The notes under the pieces are model-generated. The model saw only the letters and a list, made by a program, of their open reading frames with translations, had not been told where the DNA came from and did not search any database. Shown piece after piece: positions 32,647-43,905 of a stretch of DNA of 64,000 nucleotides (position 1 is the stretch's first letter; each line of letters opens with the position of its first letter). This DNA is from Dallia pectoralis. Taxonomy: Eukaryota; Chordata; Actinopteri; Esociformes; Umbridae. The translations under genes and the position numbers were made by a program. The stretch is from contig CM055736.1 in assembly GCA_029465975.1 (NCBI GenBank), positions 5,182,781 to 5,246,780 on the forward strand. Direction: 5' to 3'.

Positions 32647-33946
32647 CTGATGAGATTCGTCCAGAAATGATAAAAAATCTTTGGGTGGGGAAGGGCTGTC
32701 TTGGTTGACACGCCTCTTCAACATTGCATGGAAGTCTGGGACAGTGCCAGAGGAGTGGCAGACCGGGGTGGTGGTTCCCCTCTTCAAAAAGGGGGACCAG
32801 AGAGTGTGTGCCAATTACAGAGGTATCACACTCCTCAGCCTCCCTGGTAAAGTGTACTCCAAAGTGCTGGAAAGGAGGGTTCGGCCAATAGTCGAACCTC
32901 AGATTGAAGAGGAACAATGCGGTTTTCGTCCTGGCCGGGGAACCACGGACCAGCTCTTTACTCTCGCAAGGATCCTGGAGGGGGCCTGGGAGTATGCCCA
33001 TCCAGTCTACATGTGTTTTGTGGATCTGGAGAAGGCGTATGACCGGGTACCCCGGGATCTTTTGTGGGAGGTGCTGCGGGAGTATGGGGTGGAGGGGTTC
33101 CCGTTCGGTGGGCTGATGGTCACATCACTGCTTTTTGCGGATGATGTGGTCCTGATGGCCTCATTGGTCGGTGACCTTCAGCACTCACTGGATCGGTTCG
33201 CAGCTGAGTGTGAAGCGGCTGGGATGAGGGTTAGCACCTCTAAATCTGAGGCCATGACTCTCAGCAGGAAACCGGTGGAGTGCCTACTCCGGGTAGGGAA
33301 TGAGTCCTTACTCCAAGTGAAGGAGTTCAAGTACCTCGGGGTTTTGTTCGCGAGTGAGGGAACAATGGAGCGGGAGATTGGTCGGAGGATCGGAGCAGCG
33401 GGGGCGGTGTTGCATTCGCTTCACCGCACCGTTGTGACGAAAAGAGAGCTGAGCCGAAAGGCAAAGCTCCCGATCTACCGGTCAATCTTTGTTCCTACCC
33501 TCACCTATGGTCATGAAAGCTGGGTCATGACAGAAAGAACGAGATCGCGGGTACAAGCGGCCGAAATGGGTTTTCTCAGAAAGGTGGCTGGCCTCTCCCT
33601 TAGGGATAGGGTGAGAAGCTCTGTCATCAGAGAGGAACTCGGAGTAGAGCCGCTGCTCCTTTGCATAGAAAGGAGCCAGTTAAGGTGGTTCGGGCATCTT
33701 GTACGAATGCCACCTGGGCGCCTCCCTAGAGAGGTGTTCCAGGCACGTCCAGCTGGGAGGAGACCTCGGGGAAGACCCAGGACTAGGTGGAGAGATTATA
33801 TCTCCACACTGGCCTGGGAACGCCTCGGGATTCCCCAGTCAGAGCTGGCTAATGTTGCCCGGGAAAGGGAAGTTTGGTGTCCCCTGCTAGAGCTGCTACC
33901 CCCGCGACCCGACCCCGGATAAGCGGTTGAGGATGAGATGAGAGAT
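32647..33946 (+). pseudogene. RTE-clade LINE, long ORF with RT core deletion
   Basis: A 413-codon frame (32681-33922) reads ANYRGITLLSLPGKVYSKVL, EEQCGFRPGRGTTDQLFTL, CFVDLEKAYDRVPRDLLW, LLFADDVVLMAS, the KYLGVLFASEG block and the C-terminal SQLRWFGHLVRMPPGRLP. Compared with the copy at 16.7-18.2 kb, about 60 residues between REYG and EGFPFGG (junction near 33090) are missing in frame, including the RQGCALSP block. The frame stays open but the enzyme should be inactive. The element is 5'-truncated, ends in (ATGAGAG)n, and is flanked by ATTATTAT, consistent with target-primed insertion into the LINE 3' UTR. Confidence 0.88.
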
Positions 33947-33950
33947 GAGA

Positions 33951-34075
33951 GATTATTATAACTACGTAGTTGTTGCTTGCCATGTCTTAAGAATTTCATT
34001 GTACAGTCTGATGCAAGTCACTCTGTATATATGACAATAAAACTTTGAATCTTGAATCTCTGAATCTGAATACCA
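33951..34075 (+). mobile_element. 3' tail of the interrupted CR1/Rex1-like LINE
   Basis: agaatttcattgtacagtct and tgacaataaaactttgaatc form the usual 3' end of this LINE family. It continues the element that was cut at 32646. Confidence 0.7.
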
Positions 34076-34330
34076 GATGGTCAATGTAAACATCACCTTT
34101 CACCAACTTCCTCCAATCAATCTAATGAGACTAAATTGTAAGAAAACATTTAATTAATGAGCTGCAGGAATTTCTGGCAAGTACTGGCTGTGTGCTACAT
34201 GTGACAACAATCTCCCGTATTCTTCATATGTATGTGCTATGGGGTAGGGTGGCAAGACGGAAGCATTTTCTTACAAAGAAAAACAAACATCAAGTCTCCC
34301 AAAAGCATGACGGCAAATGTGTTATGGTCT

Positions 34331-34935
34331 GTTGAAACCATAGACTGTATAAAGATATGACGTCACCCGTAGGGTTCTGAAGACCGTTTTTGAAGCCTAA
34401 AGTGGGCGTAGCTGACCGTCGCCATCTTGGCAGCGCGTCACTCCCGGATAAACGAAAATGGTCAAAGAGGCGGTACGTGGATGGAGCTGAGGAGCCTGGA
34501 TGCTGTTTACTGAGTAATTATAGGCTAATTCCTTACACATATCTTTGAGGACATGTCAAAAAATATTTCCAAATATAGTCAGTGTTAATAAATGTTACGC
34601 TATTTATGAAAATGCAGGCATCCGGTAATGCGGGAATCCGCTGGACACACCCTTAATTATGCAGAACTTTAAATATTAATCAACTAAACGGATGAGTTAT
34701 AAAAAAATTCACCCCCTCACAGTTGTTATGAAGGGCAAAATTAGCTGTATGGACCAAAGCCAAATAGAGAACCAGGCTGTAAACATGTTTTTTCTGCTGT
34801 AAAGTTGTTCATTTTAACATGGGGGAGATACAGATTTGACTTACTTCTGCAGCCAGCCTCAAGCGGACAGTCAATGAATTGCAGTTTAACTTCCTTATTG
34901 GTTTCAGGAGAGAGACCGGAAGGTTGCCACTTGGT
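34331..34935. mobile_element. Dispersed fish repeat, class uncertain
   Basis: gttgaaaccatagactgtat begins the segment and gccacttggttgaaaccaag ends it. Internal gtcgccatcttgg and the gcagccagcctcaag block are familiar from dispersed fish repeats. No ORF is supported. Boundaries are approximate. Confidence 0.35.
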
Positions 34936-35590
34936 TGAAACCAAGTTTGAACAGTTTGACCATAACTCCAAAAGGTATGTTTGGCGCAAAAATAACACTG
35001 CACATCACGCAAAGAACAACATACCCACAGTGTAGCATGCTGGTGGCAGCAATCATGCTTTGGGGCTGTTTTCACTCAGGGTGGAAGGAATTATGAACAG
35101 TTCCAAATATCAGGTAATTTTGCCACAAAACTTTCAGGCTTTGAAGATGAAAAGGAAGTTCACCTTTCAGCATGACAACGACCCAAAGCACACATTCAAA
35201 ACCCTAAAAGCATGGCTTTATCAGAAGAAGATTAATGTTTTTGGAATGGGCCAGCCCGAGCCCAGATCTGAATCCAATTGAATGTCTGTGGGGTGGTCTG
35301 AAGAGGGTTGTGCACAGTAGCTGTCATTGCATCTGACAAATGTGGAGCACTTTTGCAAAGAAGAGGCCAAGTCAAGATGTGCCATGCTAATAGACTCCTA
35401 CTCAAAAAGACTGGGTGCTTCAACAAAGTATTAGTTTAAGGGTGTACACACTTATGCAATCAGGTTATTGTAAGACTTTTATTTTTCCCCCTCCAAGATG
35501 TACATTAACGTGAACAATTCAATTGGAAAACTATAGGTCACATTAAAGGTGGACATTTATAGTAAAAACTATACTAGGCTTTATTTACAG
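34936..35590 (+). pseudogene. Tc1-like transposase, C-terminal half, decayed
   Basis: The plus strand reads SKRYVWRKNNTAHHAKNN, LKMKRKFTFQHDNDPKHTF with the second catalytic aspartate, then PRSESN and IECLW in shifted frames (third acidic residue). The 3' subterminal region (aagggtgtacacacttatgc) follows to about 35590. The N-terminal DNA-binding part is missing. Confidence 0.75.
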
Positions 35591-35627
35591 ACTGTGATAA
35601 AACAAAGAGTGAGTGCTGCAACAGTAC

Positions 35628-35770
35628 AGTGCCCTCCACTAACATTGGCAAATTTGAGAAAAATAAGCAAAACAAGCTGTTAAAAATCAGTTTCTGATTG
35701 ATCTTTCATACAAAATGTTAACAAAAATCCAAATGTACATATTTGTTTTATTAATGACACATACTACGGC
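35628..35770 (+). mobile_element. Tc1-like terminal fragment
   Basis: Begins cagtgccctccactaacatt, a Tc1-family terminus, preceded by TA, and runs on without a transposase. Confidence 0.5.
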
Positions 35771-36278
35771 ACGCCTTCACTCCAGGGCTAAAGATGCAAA
35801 TATAAATCAATGGCAAGTGATCTTTAGGAAATCCAGGATTCCTAGGGTCACTGCAAATTCAAAGAGTTCATCTGGAGGTTACTAGGCATCAGCTGGTGAT
35901 CTTAAGGGATCAGTGAATCTGACAGAGAGGGGGACAGAATAGCACTGCTTAGGGGAGTGATTGGTGGGAGAGGCACAGCGTTTTAATTTATTTGTTTATT
36001 TTTCATTAAGCCACCGTCTGGCTCTTCATCCAAACTCTTAGTCATGTTGTAGTCAGTTGCACAAGGGGGAAGATGGGAGTATGACGTAGTCTCAAGAGAA
36101 ACCACAGTAAGAATGGAATCAAAGCGAAGGAGAAAGACGTCAAAAAGTAAATTAAAGATGGGCCAGAAGAAGTAGGAGTTGAAAAACAAAGAATGAATAT
36201 GTCATAATTTCTCAGTGTTTTTATGTCACAGAAAATCAGTGGCCTGTCTCTCTCTGTTCTGATCTTATACTGTATATA

Positions 36279-36475
36279 CAGTGCATCCGGAAAGTATTTA
36301 TAAGTTAGTATTTAACTTTGTCCACAAGTTATTTTACAGCCTTATTGCAAAATTGATTCAATTTATGTTTTTCCTCAAAATTCTAAACATAATACCCTAT
36401 AATGATAACCTGAATATTCTTTTTTAAATCTTTGCAAAACTACAAAGAAATACCTTCGGAACAATGTACAACATG
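36279..36475 (+). mobile_element. Tc1-like terminal fragment
   Basis: Begins cagtgcatccggaaagtatt, followed by ttacagccttattgcaaaat and ccctataatgataacctga, the subterminal sequence of a common fish Tc1 family. It is truncated after about 200 bp. Confidence 0.65.
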
Positions 36476-39333
36476 TAGTTCGCAGCGTGAATATGTGGCT
36501 AAAAAATTCTGCCTCAGGACTGCAGAGATAAGAGGTTTACTATGAAATCTCGTCTAGTTCTTGCTGATACAAGTATGGATATTAATCTATGAACATAATA
36601 TTTTATTACCATGGACAAGAATTGCACTGGTTAAAAATAAAATAATGTACAATTTGTTGTCTAACATCATAAGGCATTACGTAGGTCAGTGTCAATATTA
36701 CTAAAAACAAAACCATACAACCGCTTTGCCGTTCTCTACCACAAACTAATTAGATGAGACAATTAAAACAACTCTAAATAAATGTATTTCGGTTCTCGTC
36801 TGTGAGCAGTTCCTTTCCTTTGCTAATACATACCAGATAACAAATCCGTTTGAGATGGGGAATTGATTTGATATAACTGAAGTCCTGCCCGTCCAATCTG
36901 TTTCTCTAGGATTATGGTAGCTTAGTGGAACAACAGTTCATAGGATATCACGAATGAAAAAAATAGGAGGGGAATAAAGAGAAAAGCGGGTCAGAGGAAG
37001 GGAGAGGTAGCAGCGTTGTTCAATGACAGGTTGCCTTGTGTGTCTATGAATAAGTGCACCGTCTGCTTCTTGTTCCCCTCAGAAATAGTGGTGATGTGTA
37101 CCCCAGTTTTGTGGGTAATCTCGCTTTCTCACTCTCCCTCTGTCAATCATTCACCAATTCCCAATCTATTTCTCTCCCTCACTCACTTTGTCTTTTAGTC
37201 AGTCACTTAGTCACTCTCTCTCACACACACATACTCTCTTTCTTTAGGTGATGCCTCATCTCTTTCTTTCCACTATCTGTTCACTCAGGCTCTTAACCTT
37301 CCTCTACCCCTTTCTCATTCTATTTCAACATCTGCCTAATTTTTGTGTGCATTCTTTTCATAGTCCACTAGCGCATTGATAATGCTAACTTACTGTATAT
37401 TTGTGCTTTCTGCTCGCTGTTTCCTTCACGTTCATTTCCCTCTCTCTTCTCCTTCTCTTGTTCTCCTCTGCCTCTCTGGTGAACCATGTAATTAGAGTGG
37501 GAGACCTTGTCCTATTCACAAAGAGACTGAAGATGCCTTTATTTCTATTCAGCTTCCCACACACAGGCATACAACTAAAAATAAGCCAGGATTACAACAG
37601 AGCATAATGAACCTTGCAGCGGCGTATCAAAACACACACATACACGGACACATTCAACTGAGTTTTATCCCAACATTATTCTGCTTTTTTTTTTAAAAAT
37701 CACACAGATTCAAAACCTTGCTTCAAGGCATTTAAGGGTGTGGGTGTCTGTGTGTGTGTGTTCACTGAATGAAAAAGACAGAAAAGGTCTATGTTTTTAT
37801 TTTTCAGACTGATCATCGGATATAAAACCATTGAATATATTAATTACTTTGTACTACAACATCCTCATCAAAATGCTGTCAGCCTAGAGAGTGAAGGGGG
37901 ACAAGGTTATAACATCTGAAAGCATAATGGTTTAGGTTTAAAAATGTGTGTTTCAGTGTATGAAATCAAGTGTGTTTAGAAAATCACTTCATTTCATTTG
38001 TCTTTTATACAGGAAGCGGAAAAACTGTTCCTTCTAGAAGTAAAAAAAGAAGCATATGTTCCATTTCTTTTTTCTTTTAGTAATGGTTTATGGTTTATGA
38101 GGAACAGTAATGAAACCTTTGGCCTTGAAAAGAGTACTGCAAAGCTCCCAATTCACTGAACTTGCATCTATAAAACACAGATTGGTTGGACCGCTCTCAT
38201 AATGCAGGGGTTAATAGCAGTAAAGATTGTGTGCTCCACAAGTTCCTGGACATTCTAATTGGTTGTTATTAACCAAATCACTGGACTGTAGAATTATGGA
38301 GTGTGCTGAGGGAGTTCAAAGGTGTGCTTGTGAGTGGGTTTTATGTGTTTCCATTACAGTGTGTGTGTGTCTGTGTCAGGGCAGAGAGTTCCGAATTATG
38401 TGGGGGTTGGTTATAACGTGGTGTGTAAAGGTTGTGAGAGTTTAATATCATGACATGTGTGTTTGCACGTGCAAAGCCCCCTTCCCCAAATCAAAGTTTC
38501 TCAGACAGCTAAGAGCGATTCCATTCCATTCAGTACTCTCAGTTCTCATTACACCTAAAGTGTGAGAGATGAAATAGATTCCCACCTTTTCCCACCTGCA
38601 CCTCTATCTTCATTTAATCTGATTGACGTTTCTCTCTGTCATTTGTGTAATTTATTTCTTTATTTTCTTTCTTCAGACAACATCTGCTAAAAACAGGAAA
38701 ATAAGGACCTGTTTTCTTTCCAAATACATTTTCATCTCTCTTTATCTAGCTTCCATATATATACCTTGAGATTTCTATAATTTGCTTGGTAGTGTTCCTC
38801 CTTACATTTTCCTTCTGGGTACAGCATTTTCTCTAATCAAGATCTAGTGAACAGTTAGAGAGCGACATTTCTAAAGATCCATTCAAGCCATTGATGCTTT
38901 TTCCTCAGTGAATATCACAGGTTAATAATAAGAGTTAGAGTGTGTGCATGTGTGTGTGCGTGCAAATGTAAACTTGTGTTTTGACTACAGTGAAATCGGG
39001 AGCTCTGACTAGGAATAAAATATCCTAAGGGAGGTTAGGCAGTTAATTAAACACAAGAGATGCAGGCTGCTGTTAAAAGCTGCACAAACACATACACACA
39101 TGCACACACATAGACAGATGTGTATTCATATCATGAAATTAGTAATGAAAGCCAAAGTCTGAGAATAATCCCTGAATTAGGAAAAATGGTATTGTGCGAT
39201 GGTTTGCGCTGGCAGTGTAAATTTGTTAAATCTTAAATCTCATAAACCTACTGTTCATTTTAATTAACTGACTTATAGTTGACATTACACAGAAACCGAA
39301 AACTGCACTGCTAACAATAACAATGCCATTTTA
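36476..39333. other. Non-coding, no gene recognised
   Basis: AT-rich sequence with pyrimidine-rich (37040-37500) and short TG/CA tracts. No credible coding frame or element boundary. It may be unique intergenic or intronic DNA. Confidence 0.5.
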
Positions 39334-39950
39334 AAGGGCCACTCCACCCAAAAAAAAATGTTTTCTCACTTATCGTGGTCACTTATGTAGTAGAAATGTG
39401 AAATAATTTTTTAAATTGGTGCCTTATAGGCGGAGAAAAAGATTAAAATGTGTTTTTGGCTCATGTGGATGAAATACACCAAATCCCAGAATGCACTTGT
39501 TTCGCTGCTCTAGGAATCCACTCCCAAGCCACGCCTACCGACTCGAGAGGGCAGGCAGAAGGGAAGGCTAGCTAATTGACTGGAAAGACACCGGTTAACG
39601 TGAGTCTCCGTGACGAGTTTGTTGATAAAGTAATTTAAATACTAGCCTTGCGTTGTACCAGGATTTACATCCAACATAAGGAAAGGACATGTAGTTAGTT
39701 TTAGACTCTGTGTCCATAGGCGCACAGTGAGAGCACTGGCACCACCAGTCCGCCCCAGCTTGACTCTAAGTGCTCTTCCTCATGACCGCCAGGCAAGTCT
39801 CGCTCCTCTGCAGCAGCAGCCTCTTGTTCCTCCCTCAACCGCAACTGTTTCTCGCTGTACTGCGGCTCGTACAGGTAGCCACGAACATCGGATTCGCGCA
39901 CCAGATCTTCAAAATCCCTTTCTGCCATTTCGTGGTTAAAAACAAAATTT
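39334..39950 (-). pseudogene. ISL2EU-like transposon fragment with Cys-motif ORF
   Basis: The left end ttaaagggccactccaccc resembles ISL2EU-type termini. On the minus strand a frame begins MAERDFEDLVRESDVRGY and LYEPQYSEKQLRLREEQ near 39928. After a frameshift it gives WCQCSHCAPMDTESK at about 39700-39740. The EP-Y-EEL block followed by WCxCxxC-PM-TE is found in P2X7-C-terminus-like proteins carried by such fish transposons. The start is fused to L2 LINE sequence at about 39950. Family assignment is moderately confident. Confidence 0.5.
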
Positions 39951-40391
39951 TGGGACACCCTTCAATATAAAACAAAGGTATTCAAATGTAGTATAGTTTC
40001 CAAGAGCAATTTCTTTGCACTGGAATGTATCTTTGAATAGAGCAGCAAGGCCACCTCCTTTCTTACCAATTAGACATGTATTCATATAACCAAAATTATC
40101 GGGTGCTGTCTCGTTAAGCACAGTAGCACTACTGACCTCATTTAACCAGGTTTCCGTGAGAAACATAAAATCTAAGTTGTAGGATATTATAATGTAATTT
40201 TACAATAATGATTTGTTGGCGAGAGATCTAATATTTAGTAAAGCCATCTTGATAGAGATAGTAGAGTTCCTCGCACTAGCAGGTTGACATGTTACAGATA
40301 ACAGATTCGACTTGTTTACTTCATAAGTGGCTTTCAATCCATTCCTTCTTTTTCTAACTAACACAGGAATTGAGATACTCAGTCGTAGCAT
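39936..40391 (-). pseudogene. L2-type LINE endonuclease fragment
   Basis: Minus-strand frames give KMALLNIRSLANKSLL and, after an interruption, FLTETWLNEVSSATVLNE, PDNFGYMN and KKGGGLAALFKDTFQCKE with FEYLCF. These are the first motifs of the apurinic-type endonuclease (NIRSL, LTETWL, GGG-A). The fragment ends at the junction with the ISL2EU-like sequence. Confidence 0.8.
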
Positions 40392-41458
40392 TTTCTGAGG
40401 ACAGTCAGGATGTCTATGTTTACAACAGCAGGGACCCGAGCAAACAATAACAGGGTTGATGCACGGTGGCTAAGAAAAATTCCAGGCAAGTGTCAACAGG
40501 AAGAAACCTAAAGAGGAACCAAGCTTTCAGGGGTGGCCAGTATACATTTTTATAATTAATAAATGCATGCAGACTCACATAATCTAAGAAATCAGTTCAA
40601 CCAGATTAACAAGGACAGGGACAATGACTGGCACCGAAAATGTCAGGTATTGTCAGGTATACTCTGCTACTTAATCTACAACACAACCAATTGGACTTTG
40701 GACTGGGACAGCTATGAGTCATTCAGGCTTGATAGTCTTGACATGTGGTCCAAGGGCTAATGTCCTACAACATTTAAACGAAGCAGGACACAAGGAAAAG
40801 TTAGAGAGAGCATTCGTTAGATCAACAAAGGATTTACAAAAGAAAAGGAAATCCTGATCCTACTCCGCTGGCCTAATTATATAGCAGTGTAGAACATTGG
40901 GTCTGAGACAGGTCGGTTTTGTGACACTGTGGATCTCTCCGTGGGTAACCCAGGATAGAGCCCAAATGGCAGGAAGTCAATCCACCCACTTTGCAAAGCA
41001 ACAACCAGAAATAGGGCAGAGTATCGCCCACCGTGTTCAGTCTGATTGCACAAGGGAGAAGAACATTAAGCCAGTGACCTCACCCACGATTGGCATTGGC
41101 GAGAGAACATCCCAGTGGAGATTTGAGCCTGCCAGCCACAGACATCAAGGGTGGTTGGTATCCAAGACTTTCCGTTCAACTAATCTTAGACCTTGCTGAA
41201 TAATTTTGTATATACTAACCACCTTAGGGTGAGCGGTTTTCTACCTCAAATCAAAATAGGTTGCATAATTAATTAATTCCACTATAAGATCATTGTATAC
41301 CTAGAAAAAGGAATATATTTAACAGAAGTCATAAAAAAGCAAAAGGTTCTTGGTTTTCTGAGTCCTTTGGGCCAAAACACATGGTTTTAAGTTGGCAAAT
41401 ATTGGGGCTCCATGTTTTATCAGTATAACAGTGAAAATTGTCATTGTGGTTTCAGACA
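40392..41458. other. Non-coding, partly dispersed repeat
   Basis: cacggtggctaagaaaaatt followed by aggaagaaacctaaagagga (40465-40540) is a repeat I recognise from fish genomes but cannot classify. The rest shows no gene. Confidence 0.4.
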
Positions 41459-41869
41459 TCATATTGGTCCCAGAAAAGAGGCTTTAGGAACACCAAAACA
41501 TACCTTTGATTTGTCAGGGCCATCCACACATACAAACTGATATCTTTCTGATGTATAAGAACTAAACCGGGGCAAAAAAATCTCGTCATAGCCCAACATG
41601 GGTTTCCAATCTCTAAAAGAGAAGTGATCAATGGTGTCTAACAACAACAAATAATAGGTCCAGTTGCAGAACCTTTGTGTAAAGACATTAAAAGGTAATT
41701 CACCACTTTTCTCAAATGCAGTCTCAGTGCTATGACGGGGCCAGAAACCGGACTGGAGCATTTCATAAACATTTTTAGTCTTCAGGAAGTTAATGAGTTT
41801 TTGCGAAACTGGATTCTCTCTTTTTTTGTGGAACTTGAGGGTCAGAATAATCCAATAATTGTTTAACAC
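41459..41869 (-). pseudogene. L2-type LINE RT fragment
   Basis: The minus strand reads LINFLKTKNVYEMLQSGF, RHSTETAF, LLLLDTIDHFSFRDW (motif A region, decayed) and FVCVDGPDKSKV with FGVPKASFLGP. The piece is RT fingers to palm. It lies upstream, in plus coordinates, of the place expected if it belonged with the endonuclease fragment at 39.9-40.4 kb, so it is a separate or rearranged copy. Confidence 0.78.
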
Positions 41870-42040
41870 TAGAACTCCCGAAGTGGGTCATTTGACCCAG
41901 TGGCAATGAATTATTATTTTTTGCGGCATTTTATGAATGTACTTTTTTAGGAATGCTCCTAGAAATACATGCTTTATCCCCCTATATTTCCTCCTATAAA
42001 CCAACAATATTATACAGAAACGCAGAACAAAAGGCTGTTG
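41863..42040. mobile_element. piggyBac-like terminus with TTAA
   Basis: TTAA (41863-41866) is followed by CACTAGAACTCCCG and the palindromic GGGTCATTTGACCC. It is related to the end at 18801. No transposase. The hAT at 42049 begins next to it. Confidence 0.4.
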
Positions 42041-42048
42041 CATCACAG

Positions 42049-43897
42049 CAGTGTTGTGCTAGTTACTAAGAAATAGTAACTAGTTACAAGTTACTTTTTT
42101 CAAAAAGTAACTCAATTACTTTTTTGATTACTTACACCAAAAAGTAATGCATTACTGTTAAAAGTACTTTTTAGTTACTTTTTTAAAGAACGTTCTTTAA
42201 TGTTCCCATTAATGCCCTTTTATGCGTTATGGTCTATACAAACACAAAACAGAAAGTACGTTTTAAACACTATTTTAGACTATTTCATACTAGCAAAAAC
42301 TGAATATATCTATCCAGTGCTGTAGTGGTGTCTGGTGGGTATACCTGTGAATTTAGAGATCTCAATCACGCGCCTTGGTCAGCACGCCATGGACACAAAC
42401 GAGAGCACACACAATATGAAAGTAAATTCAGGTTTTCAAGTGATTTCACAAAATAAGATAGATTTTTACAATTTTTAAATGTTTATTAAACGTCTCTTTT
42501 ACACAATTTCTTTAAAAAATCTAAGCTGTGCAAAATGTGGGTGTCCTCTATAAAACAATCTGACAGTGATTTGAAGTTTCAAGGCCAAATGGTTAAACAG
42601 CTATTGAATTAATAACGTTGAGAATTGTACTTTATTGACGGTCCCTAACTATATGCACACTATCCGTTGAATATCCAATATCGAATATCCAACCACGGTC
42701 TGAGATGAAGCAAATATATTTGTGCAGGATTTTCTCGCACTATAAAAACTAGCCTTGCGGGAATGGGTTATGGGCAATCCCCGCAATCCCGCAACAAAAT
42801 CCAAGCCCTGTAGATTGATGGCTACTGAATCTGATTAATTAGAGTTGGGTAGACCTATACGGTGTCATCTTTTTGGAGGTGGGTATAGCCTACTGTAAAT
42901 CCCTCTCCTCAGAGGTGGGCATACGCCGTATACCTGCGTATACGCACCACTACACCACTGTGATAATCACAATGATTTCTGAATTGAATAACAAAACAAG
43001 CTGAATAATATATTCAGAATCAAAAACTAAAGTGGCTTCTTCATCATAAAAGCTGTTGTGTTTTGTCCTTAAAAAATTTCCTTTCACAGCTTAAGTATGA
43101 AAACTATCAACAATGTACAACATAACATTTTGTGCAATGTGAATTATTTAGGATCAATTTTGAGAAACTGTATTATTGACAAACATAAATGATATGCATT
43201 AAAACAAACATAAAAAATATAAATGCTGTTTAAAAATGAAATATATGAGCAATTTTAAACCTAACCACAAATTAAGAGTTGCATGTCACCAACTTATAAA
43301 TGTAAATTAAGCAAACAAAAAAGAACAGCAATTTTCATAGCAATACAACGTAATGCATTTTATTATGCATACAATTAGTGTTCTAACTTTTCAACAACAT
43401 ACTGCGAAAATGTGCAATAGTTTTTTGTTGATCTATCCCTGGCTAACTGTCCGGTTAAAATCGCTGTTGTTTGGCTGGAGGGGCTTGATTCACTTCGAGT
43501 GTGTCGAGGCATGTCGTTTCTGGAGGTGCTTCGACAAATTGGAGTTGCTGTTTATCGCAGTAGATACCTACGAACCAGTAAGACACAGCTTACATTTTAC
43601 TAAAAGGTTTTTGTCTTTATGTTCAACTAAAGTGAAATAATGAGCATATATTTCCACTTTGAGAATCTCGTCTTGCTCTCGCCTTGACTCGCCATGACTG
43701 CCGCACATACTTGAATAATCGGAAACACGCACAACAGGTTAGGCTGAAAAAAACGGACAAGTAACGGACAACGCACCATATGGTAACGGTAACAGAGTTA
43801 ATTTATTTAAAAAGTAATGCGTTACAGTATTAGTTACTGTCAAAAGTAACTGCGTTAGAGTAACGCGTTACTAGTAACGCGTTACTGCCCAACACTG
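42049..43897. mobile_element. hAT transposon, 1,849 bp, with 8-bp duplication
   Basis: The left end CAGTGTTGTGCTAGTTACT and the inverted right end CAGTGTTGGGCAGTAACGCG are flanked by a perfect 8-bp duplication CATCACAG (42041-42048 and 43898-43905). Both subterminal regions are packed with AGTAAC/GTTACT motifs. No intact transposase frame is seen inside; the 95-codon plus-strand frame at 43353 has no hAT motif. It is a non-autonomous or decayed copy. Confidence 0.9.
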
Positions 43898-43905
43898 CAT
43901 CACAG

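Noticed and set aside
32681..33922. Host protein-coding gene
   Set aside because: RTE reverse transcriptase with the RT core deleted; two more copies are in the window.
38227..38445. 72-codon plus-strand frame rich in cysteine
   Set aside because: Short, in a TG-rich context, no signal or family motif.
43353..43640. 95-codon frame inside the hAT at 42 kb as a transposase
   Set aside because: No BED finger, catalytic or dimerisation motif visible; likely chance.
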